The position numbers were made by a program, and so were the translations under genes. Shown here in pieces: positions 11,501 through 23,643 of a stretch of DNA of 64,000 nucleotides. The notes under the pieces were generated by a model. That model was not told the origin of the DNA. It saw only the letters and a program-made list of their open reading frames with translations, and searched no databases. How positions within the stretch are numbered: the first letter of the stretch is position 1; each line of letters opens with the position of its first letter. Origin of the DNA: Eupeodes corollae. Its lineage: Eukaryota; Arthropoda; Insecta; Diptera; Syrphidae. The stretch is taken from NCBI RefSeq assembly GCF_945859685.1, contig NC_079147.1:309068485-309132484 (forward strand), read 5' to 3'.

Positions 11501-14500
11501 ACTTAAAGAAAAGAAAATTTCACAGTATTGATGAAGTTCACATTTCTATTTATGATTCCAATCAAAATACTAACCCCCATTTCATCGTTACACCTTTTTC
11601 ATTTGTGATGTTTTCAGATATTTAAACTATAGACCAAAATCTGAAAAGGTACCTTTACCTCTTTGAAGGCTATAAATCAAACCTCTGGGTATGCGTTTTG
11701 ATATATCAATTTTGACAGTGAATCAGCATATTAAAGCAATATTTTCATAAATTCAATTAAGACATTACCTACGTTTTACGAAAAAAAACACACTCTGTAA
11801 CATATCCATTCTTAATTTCACAGTCCCCCGTACTAATGGATTGAACATAAAAACTTTCTTCTCTGTCCGGCCCCGGAGCTTGTTACAACATCCTTTACTT
11901 GCGTTACTCTAAAACTTAGCTACATAAGTATCGCCCAACAATATTGGCCACGGCCACATAAATACAAGGAAATAGGTACGAGCAGGAATGATATCTAAAT
12001 ATCATGCCGATGCCAAAGAGCAGGCCTCCCAAAGAAGCATCAGCCATCAGCATCAGCAATGGAGAGGAAGCCATTTTGATGTGTCACCGACAAGTCATCA
12101 ATCAACGGGAATTGTTTTGCATTTGCTATGATGTAGGAATTGAATGGCATCAACTTGGCTAAGTGAGCTGTGGCCCTCCGTGTTGTCTGTAAGTACAGAT
12201 GGGAAGATGTGAGAGTTTGTATACGTCATGCCAGATGTGCTTCTTCGAGGTGGGTTGGGTTTAGGTTTGGGTTTGGGTTGGGTCTAGGTAAAATTTTCTT
12301 CTTTCTGTGGCACTTACAAAAAATACTTACGTATAATATGAATTTCGATGATGTAGCATGTTTTATATTTGCACACGATTGCCATGCAAAGACTTCTCAA
12401 GTTATTAATGAACAAGCTCCCATATGGAACACTATACTTTATAAAAACACACAGGATACGCTCATGAATCTCTCACATAAATGATTGCTACTCCACCACC
12501 GCCAGCGCCACCACAGCCCGAAGCTAGTGGTGTCACCCCGAACCCGAAATTGGCTTTTTTTATTTTTGACATATGCACGCCAATTACGAAGATGAAGTGC
12601 ACGTTGCACAACAATTTTGTCACGCTCACCAGATTATGAATGCGTCCCAATGGGGCTTTGTGTAGGTATAGCTGTAGCTGCCGAAGAGGCCTTGTCGGTG
12701 TGGTACGTGGTACCACAGTTAATCATGTATCCTGATGGCATACAACACAACTTTGTTTATGATGATAAATATTACTTTTTCGCTGCCTGAGCTGTCACCC
12801 TCTCTGACAGACATTTGCACAGGAACTTCAGGAACCAGCCCATGCCCAAGCCCAAGCCCAGTAGGCATATACATCACGCAAATGACCCATTCAGCGTCAG
12901 CAAGAGCCCCATTCGTCCTTCCTGTTCCTTTCCCCATCCGTCACGTCCGTCAGTTGCGAAAGGTATCCCTTCTCTTCCCATCCTTTCCCTTATGATTGCT
13001 TTTGTCACCTAGTTTATGCTATCGGAATTATATCGTGTCGCATGTTTTTCCACAAACTCGTACGACCATACGTACATAAGCCCCAGGGGAAAAATTATAG
13101 GTCAACTTATTTGCTGTTGCACTAAGCAAAAAGTGTCATTAATATTTCACGCGTGTCTCTTTCCACAATGCGGATGACTGCTCCCGCCATACTCAGGCAT
13201 CAGGCTATTTACAATGCACATTGCTATTGGAAGGAAGGCGTTCCAGTTGCGCTGGCCCTGTATTTTGAGCGAAATTACTATGAAACGTTTCAAATTATTA
13301 TCCCTCGACAATAAACCCGATAATTATTATTAATTAGCAATAAAAAGCCAACATGACGTTGCTTTGTATATCTATAAGTGGAGTTTGTTTACCCTCCAAT
13401 CTTCCCCTATGCGCCCAGTCCAGGACTAAGAGATAGACACAGATCAAACGACCAAGTACCAAAGAAGAAAGACCCTCCACTGCTGACGGCATCCACGGTT
13501 TGGCTTAAATGCAACCGGAAGTTTGCAAAGAGTGAAAGATGGGTGTGATTAGTTTTAATGGCCGTCGGATGTTGAATAAGACATGAACCATCGACATCAG
13601 CAACAACACAACAATACAAAACCAATGCGATTCGAATGCAATCCGCTTCAGAAGCCTGACGTCATGATAAGGAAATGCAAATGTTAGCTTGTCAGCTTTG
13701 TGATTCTGCTAAAGTTGATGCTACTGATGCTCTCAAGCTCATATACTCGTTTTTATTTTTGTATAATAAGTCGTTTGGATTGTTCATTGAATTCGATGTT
13801 TGGAAGAGTCCGATTGGCGCGCTTCAAATGACACTAATGACAGCCGCAAGCGCAAGGACAATACCAAGAAATCGGAATCGGACGCAATTTACGAAAAGTT
13901 TATGATTATGATTTGAGGAAAAATATTATAGTAACGACCATTAGTCTGATTTGAGTTTGAGAAAGTATAATGGAGGAAAATATTGTAAGTCTTGTTATTG
14001 TAGCGCAACAATGGAATACGAGGAAAATAGCTTCCGTCTAGGCAAAAGAAGATAAACACAGATACCCATACCCCTTACCGTACCCGTTTCCCTTATAATT
14101 CGCATAGTATAGAGCGAAAGACATGAAGAAAAGTTCAACTTTACAATATGCTCTCAAGCGGAAATACTATAAGCTTCACCACTCCGCGTTATTCCAAACA
14201 ACTGATGATAATGGCGTTGGCAATGACTATCAATATGGACATGGAGGAAAAATGGAAGTTTTGTTCATTAAGTTTTTCTTCTTTTCTCTTTTCTTTTCTT
14301 ATTTTGTTTTTCTTTTTTTTTCGTATATAAACTCCTTAATAGATTTTGTTTATGTTGTATGTTCATTTTTTTTATTCAACTTGATCTATTTTAATAAGGG
14401 AAATACCTACTCGACGAAAAACAGTTAAGCGATGTTTATGGGGGTTCGTTAAAAGAAATAAGTATGGCAAAAACGGATGTGCGCGCCTGTTAAGAAAGTT

Positions 14501-15359
14501 TGGCCTTTCGAAAAAAAAGAATACAAAACACAAAAATATTTATCAAAAATAAAAAAAAAATGAGAAGAAAACTGTTTATAAAAGTTCTATAGCAATCGAA
14601 GTATGAAATTTGAAAGTTTAAGTACTAAGTCAGTTGTTGATTTTTGAAAAAGTTTATTTTAACATGTCTTGAGTTTGAGTTAGTACGAATATTTTGAGTT
14701 AAAATACAAAATTTGCATAGTCCAACATTTTTTTAAGACAAGACAAAGTTTTTCTCAATGAAATGATTCAAAAGTGTTGAAGGCGTTTTCTTTGACGTAA
14801 GTAAACTTCCCATACATACAAATTCCCATCTCAGAAAGTTGAGGTACTTCCAAGATGCAAAACTTAACAGAACTTTTATTTTGGAGAAGAAACAAATGAT
14901 GGGATTTTGGTAATCAAGCATATTTAAATAACCATTTTTAAAATATTGTTGTCGGCAACCCTTGGTAAGATTTTATGTAAATGGAAATTATGTCCGCATT
15001 GGCTTAGGTTGTTATTGCTATTAAAGGTGCTAATTCGTCACCATAAACCAATAAATAAAAAAGTCCCATAAAAATTAAACAAGGGACGATAAGTCGAAAG
15101 TTAACAGGATCACTTCTGGAAATAAAGTTGTCACCAAATTGGTTTTGATTTAAAAATTCTGGCTTGGCACGCTGTATGGGAGTTTTGTTGTAACCAAATG
15201 TCGCCGATTTTTGTAGTTTTCGTAAAAACATTGAGTCGGCATATCTCGAGAGCCCTCACCATTTACTGTACCAATAACATCTTCCTTATTTAAAAAGAAT
15301 AAGGTTTGATGCTGCCATCGGGTGGTGGTGTATTGGTAGTGTTCTTCTTCTGTCGTTAA
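11500..15359. other. gene-free stretch
   Basis: No supported gene over nearly 4 kb. The part from about 11900 to 14000 is richer in G+C and looks non-repetitive; it holds only short overlapping frames on both strands. A G-run array lies at 12252-12282. From about 14250 to 14570 the sequence is dominated by T and A runs. Nothing here resembles a TE end that I could pair. Confidence 0.45.
12252..12282 (+). repeat. G-run array able to form a G-quadruplex
   Basis: Five GGG runs and one GG run are separated by short T-rich spacers (TT, TTTA, TTT, TTT, TT). Four or more GGG runs with short loops meet the usual G-quadruplex rule. The unit is close to GGGTTT but too irregular and short to be telomeric. 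Confidence 0.6.
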
Positions 15360-15850
15360 ATGACTCATGATCAATTCCCAAACCTGACTCAATGGAAATG
15401 TCAATACTGTTTGACATTCTCAACTGTCAAATCATTGACGAGACTTATTGAAAAATATGAGTCAGTTGAATTATTGTGGAGAACTACGAATAAATGCTTT
15501 TATGCTTATGTGAGATTTTCCCTAGAATACTGCTCAGTAATTTGTTATAAAACTCACTGTTTAAGGATTAAAAGGGTTCAGACAAAATGTTCGCGAATTT
15601 TAGTTCACCGACTAAACTCGATCTCGATGCATCAGAGAATCTAATATCATTTGTAATCATGTTGACTTTCCTACCAAAGTTGAATCTAAGTGTTACCATG
15701 TTTACGCTCACGTACTGGTATGGCTCCCTTAGTTGGGTATCTTTTTTAAAAATTATGCGGGTCCAACGTTTTGTTTCAAAAATTCAATTTCACTAACTGA
15801 AAAACGGCAAAAAGAGACTGTTGAGGATCTTCAATTTAAAGCTCTCTTGA
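15360..15850 (+). pseudogene. LINE fragment, C-terminal post-RT region
   Basis: Text from about 15500 reads YAYVRFSLEYCSVICYKTHC, then IKRVQTKCSRIL. This matches the conserved block after RT in Jockey/CR1-type LINEs, where a Y-V-R-x-x-L-E-Y/F motif is followed by I-x-x-V-Q. A frame change follows near 15600 and decayed text extends to about 15850. The upstream frame from 15360 may belong to the same element. No RT core or tail is recognisable, so the family is not assigned. Confidence 0.5.
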
Positions 15851-16189
15851 AAGAGCAGACCCCGTAACAAATTGGTTACGATGACCTACCCACGGTTTGA
15901 CCCAACATTTTTTAAAATTATTTTTGTTTTTTAAGAACAATGCCCATAATTAAAGCAGCTGCAACCCTTCGCTTGTAAGAATACATGGCCAACTAATAAT
16001 ATGCTAGCAGAAGAAATCTATCAAGTGGACACGATTATGAGAGTACCCTCGGCCTCAGCAAGAAAACTCTCAATATTCTGGCAGAGAGCTCGCGATAGCG
16101 AAATTCCAAAATTTGGCTCTCAAATAAACAGTCTCCCGAGAGTTAACTAGCAGAAGAAGATACTCTCAAATGGACCCGCACCTGACATA
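15851..16189. other. unassigned stretch with short direct repeat
   Basis: No gene. Two related segments, beginning CTAGCAGAAGAAATC at about 16002 and CTAGCAGAAGAAGATAC at about 16148, share flanking CTCTCAA/GGACCCG-like text, so a local duplication or a TE remnant is possible. Confidence 0.35.
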
Positions 16190-16319
16190 TCAAAAAATTA
16201 GAATATAAAAGTAAAAATAAACTACATATGAAGTGATCGGCGTCTCAAATAGTGTATCCGCTTTGTCTAAAATTTGCATAGTTTTTCCAAAATTTCGGAC
16301 GGTATCTCAAAAATATGCT

Positions 16320-16628
16320 AGTACCCGTAGCCTGATGGTTAGTGCGTTGCATTTTCATGCCAGATGTCTTCGGCTCAATCCCTGCATAATGTAATCTAAA
16401 GTTTTTTTTTACGGGTACTGCGTCTTGCGAGGAATTGACAAATTCTCCAAGAGTAATTCTTGTCATGAAAAGTGGTGTCTCAAATTAGCCTTTCGGATTC
16501 TGCTTAAAACTGTAGGTCCCCTCCACCCCTAACAAAAGTACTCACACACAGGAATTGTTGAGAATTGTAAGTCAATAGGCCCTAGCCCCTAGTTCTCAAG
16601 GGACTGTTGCGCTATCCAATTTATTAGT
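16320..16628 (+). mobile_element. tRNA-derived SINE, copy S3, with target-site duplication
   Basis: This is the only SINE of the family on the plus strand here. The head at the left reads GTACCCGTAGCCTGATGGTT. The body follows the family order and the 3' end reads GGGACTGTTGCGCTATCC before ATTTATTAG. It is flanked by TATCTCAAAAATATGCT (16303-16319) and nearly the same text at 16629-16647, with a 2-nt slip: a target-site duplication of about 17 bp. The duplicated text lies inside mariner copy B, so the SINE is younger than that mariner. Confidence 0.9.
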
Positions 16629-16713
16629 TATCTCAAAAATATATGCTTCAATATTGGCTACCAATGCGTTAATCGAACCGGTCTTGAAAATAGTCTAAAG
16701 GCGTTAAATCGTA

Positions 16714-18022
16714 CTAAACGGTGATTTTTCAAGAGCTTGAGAACTTTTTTAAAAAAAAACGCATACAATTTGCAAAATCTCATCGATTCTTTATTTGAAA
16801 CCTTAGATTGGTCCATGACATTTACTTTTTGAAGATAATTTCATTTAAATGTTGACCGCGGCTGCGTCTTAGGTGGTCCATTCGGAAAGTCCAATTTTGG
16901 GTAACTTTTTCGAGCATTTCGGCCGGAATAGCCCGAATTTCTTCGGAAATGTTGTTTTCCAAAGCTGGAATAGTTGCTGGCTTATTTGTGTAGACTTTAG
17001 ACTTGACGTAGCCCTACAAAAAATAGTCTAAAGGCGTCAAATCGCATGATCTTGGTGGCCAACTTACCGGTCCATTCCTTGCGATGAATTGTTCTCCGAA
17101 GTTTTCCCTCAAAATGGCCATAGAATCGCGAGCTGTGTGGCATGTAGCGCCATCTTGTTGAAACCACATGTCAACCAAGTTCAGTTCTTCCATTTTTGGC
17201 AACAAAAAGTTTGTTAGCATTGAACGATAGCGATCGCCATTCACCGTAACGTTGCGTCCAACAGCATCTTTGAAAAAATACGGTCCAATGATTCCACCAG
17301 CGAACAAACCACACCAAACAGTGCATTTTTCGGGATGCATGGGCAGTTCTTGAACGGCTTCTGGTTGCTCTTCACTCCAAATGCGGCAATTTTGCTTATT
17401 TACGTAGCCATTCAACCAGAAATGAGCCTCATCGCTGAACAAACTTTGTCGATAAAAAAGCGGATTTTCTGCCAACTTTTCTAGGGCCCATTCACTGAAA
17501 ATTCGACGTTGTGGCAGATCGTTCGGCTTCAGTTCTTGCACGAGCTATATTTTATACGGTTTTACACCAAGATCTTTGCGTAAAATCTTCAATGTGGTCG
17601 AATAACACAAACCCAATTGCTGCGAACGGCGACGAATCGACATTTCACGAGCTTCAGCAACACTCTCAGAAACAGACGCAATATTCTCTTTTATACGCAC
17701 TGTACGCATTCAGGTGGTTGGTTTAATGTCCAATAAAGTAAACTGAGTGCGAAACTTTGTCACAATCGCATTAATTGTTTGCTCACTTGGTCGATTATGT
17801 AGACCATAAATCGGACGTAAAGCGCGAAACACATTTCAAACCGAACACTGATTTTGGTAATAAAATTCAATGATTTGCAAGCGTTTCTCGTTAGTAAGTC
17901 TATTCATGATGAAATGTCAAAGCATACTGAGCATCTTTCTCTTTGACACCATGTCTGAAATCCCGCGTGATCTGTCAAATACTAATGCATAAAAATCCTA
18001 ACCTCAAAAAAATCACCCCTTA
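16714..18022 (-). pseudogene. inner mariner (copy A), rosa-like DD41D transposase
   Basis: This is a nearly full-length mariner transposase with a few in-frame stops. Reading starts at the ATG near 17908 (MNRLTNEKRLQIIEFYYQNQ). An N-terminal helix-turn-helix region follows, then LFSDEAHFWLNGYVNKQN with the first catalytic Asp, MWFQQDGATCHTAR with the second, and RSCDLTPLDYFL with the third. I count 41 residues between the second and third Asp, the DD41D spacing of rosa-type elements. The C-terminus SRGQHLNEIIFKK is near 16830. Stops occur where Trp, Arg or Lys is expected, for example after DYFL. Terminal repeats are TAAGGGGTGATTTTTTTGAG at the right end (minus strand) and CTAAACGGTGATTTTTCAAG at the left. 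It is flanked by TA and sits inside mariner copy B. Confidence 0.9.
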
Positions 18023-18430
18023 TATAGCCGGGTAATTCGCCGGCCCTAATCGTGAAATAATTTGTTCTGGCATGTGGCACCGTTTTGTTACGATTCGCAT
18101 CATCTTCGAAGAAATACGGCCAATGATGCCGCCAGCCCACGCACCACACCAAACAAAGACTTTTTGGTATGCATTGGTAGCTCTTGCAATGATACTGGCT
18201 GACCCTTTACACCAAATACGTCAGTTTTTCTTGTTGACTAATCCAAGCAACCCGCAACGAGCTGCATCGCTGAAAACAATTTTTCGATAAAAAGCGCGCG
18301 ATAAACTTTTATAACAGTACACGGATTTCTTTTGTTAGATGGTTCATGTTATTTTAGAACACATAGATTTTTGACAGTGACACAACATGATTGAGCTGTC
18401 AAACCAGTGTTGCCAAAAAGAAAATAGCGA

Positions 18431-21400
18431 ACAATCACCCTATAAGACTATAGGCTTATGTTTAAAAAAAATTTGTTTGCCAGTATCACTTCATTTTTCA
18501 TATCAAACATATGATTTTTAAATTTTAAGCTTTTAAGCCAATGATAGTTTTTTCATTAAAAATCTTGAAACTTTCTTTATCAAGGCTTGGGCTTATGTGC
18601 CTCCAAAAAAAATAGAAAAAAGTCCAAGAACGCTAAACCGCCGCATAGCTCAACAATAATAATGAGTTGTTGTTTCCTTTAGCGCTCCATTGTTATTAAC
18701 CCCGAACTGTCATCTGTCACATGTTTATACTTTTCTCATTGGCAACACTATTCTATTGGAAGTGGCAAAATTCAAAATTTGTAAGTGTGCACTTACTTTG
18801 TATTAAGTGCTTAAAAATATATTATCCAAAGAATTGTTTTAGACACTTCTCAAATATAATCAGCTTCTAAAGGTGGCATTTACTGTTGGAAGGATACTGA
18901 ACAAATTCAACTAAGAAGCTGTAAATCATTGAAAGGACAAATTTTATGAAATAACAAAATGTCTGACTTTTTCGGAATTCTCACCATTGGATTCTGACAC
19001 TTGTTTTCGAAAGTTAAAGCTCTGTTCTAAGAATTCTACGAATTCCGGGATCACAAGACCTAAGGAACAGGCAATTAGCTATCAAAAACAAAAAACAGTA
19101 TTCAAGGATAAAGTAATCAGGTCAGAAATATCATTCAAATTGTCTCTGTGCAAGGAATGGCCTCCATGTTATATCCCTTAATGTTCTTATAAATAACGTT
19201 GACAGAGAGTAGTGTCAAAAACAACACTCGTCTAACATCAATTCTTCGAATCAAGTAAATACTAGGAAAATATCAGAAATTCAACATCCCAGGAGGTATT
19301 CCCGGGACTTCATTTACATGTAAAAGTAAACACTCATTCTTATAAAAACAACTTTTTTCATCATGTTCCTGAAGTATTTTGCTTGTTTCATTTTATTTAT
19401 TGATCCCAACAACAATTTCATCACCCTGCATCAAAGACTTAACATACAAATATATAAATGTTGCCCTGAAAATCAAGTTATCAAAAATTAAGGTATAAGT
19501 TCTGTAGAAACTTTTTCCATATTATCGACAACACGTTCGTTATACATTCGTACTATTTTCTACTCTTTTTTCCTCCTCAAGTCCCCAACCCATTGAATTC
19601 CAGGTTGGTTTGATCCTGTATTGGTACATAATCCATGAGCTTGAGCAACCATCAACCAAACCCAATCCAAGCCCAGCCATGTAACATACCTACGGGATAG
19701 AAAAGTATCTATCCTATATAGATTGTGACTTGTATTTCCGTTTGAGTGGTCATTACCAATTGGACATATCTGCAAGGAATAGGTTATGGCAGGGCACACT
19801 AACGTTCAAGTACCTGGAAGGAGCAAGAGTACAATCGTCGCTCGGTCGGTCGCTCATCGTCGTAGTTCGCCAGCTTGATGTAAACCGATGATGACGGTTC
19901 GAAAAGAGTTGTAAGTGGTATCCCTGCTCCAAGTTTCAAGTTCCAAGCTCCAACAAGTCCTTAAAGATGATAGGGAGGGGGCTTATAAAGCAATACACAG
20001 TCAAGTCAGCCACTGACACTGGCGACAATTTATTACTATGCGATCGATACCAAACGAGTTGACTACTTGAACGCAAGTAGCATATTTCCAGGACGTATAT
20101 ATTGTATATGAATGGCTTATAATGTCGGTGCCGATGCCGGAGCTGCTGGGGCTCTGAATAATGTCGAAACCGAAGACGAAGGCAAAGGTAGATATACATA
20201 GGTTGACTATATGGTGGACTGGTTGGCTGCTTTTGCTTTTGCTGTTTCTGTTACTGTTACTGCAGTTCGGTTTGGTTGTGGAAAAAACAATATAAAATCG
20301 AATAATAAATTGGTATCCCTATCGGGGCCCGCATTGTCTATTCATTGTGTGGCATGATGTTGATTGTTAGTTGTGTACTTATGAATTCAAGGAAGGTTCT
20401 TTGGCGCTCCCCTTAAGAGCTGTCTGTCTCATTTCATTTGGAATTCAAATTGGAGTTTAGTTTCCAACTTGTGTTGACTGTTTTTTCTTCTGCTTTTCAG
20501 TTATTATTATCGAAGAAAGAAGAAAAACAAGAAAATTGGGCTTGGCTTTTTGAAAATTCGAATATAATAGATGCAATATGTATAATGTACTTGTGTCTAT
20601 GTAGATCTTTAGAAGGTGCACAATTTTGAAGCATTATTGTACCTTTTATACCTAAAACTATACATCAGTGGTGTTTTGAGTCTTGGTCTTAGTTTGGGGT
20701 GGTTGGGTTAAAGTCGGTAAAGAAGTAGGAAAAACAGAGCAATTTGGCTTTTGTTGTTGAAGATTTAAGTGTAAGAGATTAACTTGTTTATGTTTGAATG
20801 AAACTTTAAATGTTTAATCTCCTCCTTCGTAGATGGGAACAAAGCAAATGGAAATGAATATGAAAATGATTGTCCACTCAAAATGGGGCGATTAAAAAAG
20901 TTTGTTTTCTTGACATGATTACATCACAAAAGAACTCTTATTCTATATTACTTTGAGATTTTAGGTTTTCAAGAGACTTTCGTTTAGTTTTGAAATGTTC
21001 AAAGTTGGCTTTTAATGGCTTAGCTTAACGACTGTTGTTTTCCCATTATGTTTGATTTATAAGCACAGCAAAAATTCGAATCAAGTAAATATACGGGATG
21101 AGCCCAAAAGACCTTCTAATGTTAAACGCAAATAAAGTTTTTGTTTTCCGATTAACACAAAAAGATTTCTAAAGAAATAATGTTTCGAGGTTTTAAACAA
21201 ATTACACTTCACCATCATCTTAGCTGCGGTTCTGCATACATATTGTTGATACTACCTGTCCAGAAGCATATTCATCTAATCTATAACGTTAATAATAATG
21301 GCGATGAGCATAACTGGTAATGTAAAAAAATTCCAGACATTGCTGTTATTAAATTCATACCTACTTTTCCCGTCAAGTAGAAAGAAAGGGACTTCAAACA

Positions 21401-21699
21401 AAACACTGAAGAATAAGTAACGAAAAGGAAAGGTTAAGACATGCAAATTAATGGAATTACCAGGCAGTTGACTAGAAGTTGGAAGTTCTAGACCGAACAA
21501 CAATCAAGCCGTAGAAAAAAGATCGATAACCGGCAAAATCTGCTGATATCTGGCAAAAGACGTAATTGTATGAAATACGTGATTGACGGCCAGCAAAAGG
21601 TTGATAACCAAAGAAAGTTGTCGGAAAGATCAGTTTATAAATTGCAACGAGAAGCCAACGAACAAGAAGGCGAACGTTAAAAATGAAATAGGACTTACC
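18431..21699. other. gene-free stretch
   Basis: No supported gene. The part from 18431 to 19500 is A+T-rich. From about 19560 to 20350 it is G+C-richer and has 5'-UTR-like text (repeated GGTCGGTCGCTCATCG near 19840, with a GTAAGT splice-donor match at about 19911). From about 20400 to 21700 it is A+T-rich. Around 21510-21620 the motifs GATAACCGGCAAA, TATCTGGCAAAAG and ACGGCCAGCAAAAGG recur at about 40-bp steps, perhaps a decayed short tandem array. Confidence 0.4.
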
Positions 21700-21859
21700 T
21701 TTTAAGGGGAGGAGTTATATGAAAACAAGTTTTCATCCAAATGTAAATGTTCTTGTCAACTAATATAGGTGAACCAAATAAGTCCCAATGCATAATAGCC
21801 CCACGGGACTGATTAGGTGAATAAATAATTTGTTTCTTTTTTACTAGATTTGTTTTAGT

Positions 21860-23130
21860 TCATATCAAACATTTCAACTTTATAGAAAAATCTTCCAGAA
21901 GCTCAAAAATTCTACAGTGAATCACAAATTTAGTACTTCGTTGGGACTTAATAAAAACTGGGTGACGCAACAGTCTGTTTGAGAACTAGGGCCTAGAGAC
22001 GTACAACTCTTAACCAGGAGACCTAGAGTTGACAAGAATTACTCTTGGAGAATTTGTCAATTCCTCGCAAGAGGCAGTACGCATGACCTCTGGCATGACA
22101 GTCCAACGCACTAACCATCATGCTACGGGTACTACCCTTGGACTTAATAACTTCCTTCATTTGAGAAGGTATTAAGTTAACTATATTTTGAGTTTTTTTT
22201 GCCAAATTTAAACCATTCCTCTTGAAGAACACACTTAAGATGGTCTTTATTCAAAATCTCGTGTTTTCTAACTTGACGGTCGAGATGCTCCCATAAATGC
22301 TCTATGACATTCAAATCGGAGGACTAAAGTGGTTTTTTAAGCTAGGTTTGAACGTTATATATAGTAGCCACTCTTTAACAACAGTTGAGGTATGTTTAGG
22401 ATCATTGTCTTGCTGCAAGACGAATGACCTACCCATATCCAATTTTCTGGATTTTTCTTTAAGATATTTGAATAGTCGAAGCTATTCATAAAAGAATCTA
22501 CGAACACTAATTTACAGACGCCAGATGCTGCCATACAACCCCACACCATAAAGTTCCCACCTCCGTGCCTTACAGTTTCTGACTATTCGCTAGATCGAGC
22601 TCTGTATTTTTTTTTTCTCCAAACCTTTTCACGTCCGTCAGAACTATGGATATTAAACTTACTTTCATCGGACAATATTACAGTATTCCAAAAATGTGCT
22701 TTTTTAAATTCAGGGTTTTTGCAAATATAAGAAGTTTTTGGCAATTTACTTTGCTTATGAAAGGTTTCTTTCTAATGTTTCGACCGTGATAACCAGATTG
22801 GTGGAGCAATCGGCGACTCGTTTGGGGGTTGCATGACTTTTTTGTCTAATTGGATATTTCTGCTGTTATCTTTGGGTCACTTATTTTCGGGTGCCTTTTC
22901 ACTTTCCTTACAATTTTTCGGCATCCTTGTTGAGTGAAGTCGCGGGGTCGTCCAGAGCGAAGGTAATTTTTCAAACTTCCAGTGGTGTTAAGTTTGATTA
23001 TTATTTTGTGGATCGTAAATGGACTTTTTTTAACAATTTTACCAATCTAGCGATGCAATTTGTTTTCCAAATAGTGTCCAATTGTCACTTGTTTTAAATC
23101 AAGTCTTAGTTCCCTACCTCTTGGAGCCAT
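21860..23130 (-). pseudogene. Tc1-like transposase pseudogene
   Basis: Read on the minus strand from the ATG at about 23130, it begins MAPRGRELRLDLKQVTIGHY and continues with paired helix-turn-helix text (SGRPRDFTQQG, SKVNCQKLLIFAKT), then a degenerate catalytic domain with KVSLIS, RHGGGNFMVWGCMAASGVCK and LVFVDSFMNSF. The block GGGNFMVWGCMAASGVGK is typical of Tc1/S-element type DD34E transposases. The third catalytic region is frameshifted. The C-terminus EVIKSKG is near 22160, where a SINE is inserted; the frame resumes as VIKSQ beyond it. Many stops make it inactive. Terminal inverted repeats could not be paired with confidence. Confidence 0.75.
21955..22137 (-). mobile_element. tRNA-derived SINE, copy S4 (internally deleted), with TSD
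   Basis: SINE of the family, shortened: about half of the body and part of the head are missing. The left end reads GGGTGACGCAACAGTCTG, the right end ACCATCATGCTACGGGTAC. Flanks are TTGGGACTTAATAA (21941-21954) and TTGGACTTAATAA (22138-22150), a TSD of 13-14 bp. The target is the transposase C-terminus of the Tc1-like element. Confidence 0.85.
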
Positions 23131-23643
23131 TTCTTTTCATTAATCTATTAATAATTGTAAACTGAAAAAAGTGAAACATTAAAAATAGAGCTAGGCAACT
23201 AAAAACGCAAAAAAAAACGGAGTTAACTGCACCAATAATTTATTAACCTTCTAACGCTTTTGGTGCTTACTTACTTTTGTGACGTAGAAAACACGAATGA
23301 AAAACAAAAATTTATCCACTGTACGTAAGACAGTAAGCAATTTTGTTACGTCATATTTCATCTTAGAAAAGAGTGTTTAAGTCGTATATGTTTAATTCAA
23401 AACAAATAAGAAACGCGTAGGTTTTACAAGAATGTTTTTCTGTATTTAAATAGGCTTCATTGTAACAAGACATTTTGTAATCTTTAGTAAAAATTAATGG
23501 ACCTTAATGTTCGGAAAATTATACTTTTCGCGTTGTTTTCCAAAAATAATATTTGTATTTAAGTGTTGATAGAATGGAACGGATTTAATATATTTCAAGC
23601 CTGCACTTCACAAAACTGTGAAGAAATTAAGAAACAACTATTA

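Larger units (their letters stand above)
16190..18430 (-). pseudogene. outer mariner (copy B), split by a SINE and by another mariner
   Basis: This is a Tc1/mariner transposase remnant read on the minus strand in three pieces. The 5' part is 18430-18025: a terminal GGGTGATTGTTCGCT, an ATG followed by NHLTKEI-like text, then the block around VNKKN, RIWCKG, WCGAWAGGIIG. The middle piece is 16711-16629 and reads YDLTPLDYF followed by INALVANIEAYIFEI. The last piece is 16319-16190 and reads IPSEILEKLCKF then RRRSLHM. Each piece aligns in order with the nested copy A. Removing copy A rejoins text as RLYDLTPLDYF, which supports a true nested insertion. The 3' terminal repeat was not found, so the far end is lost or decayed. 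Confidence 0.8.
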
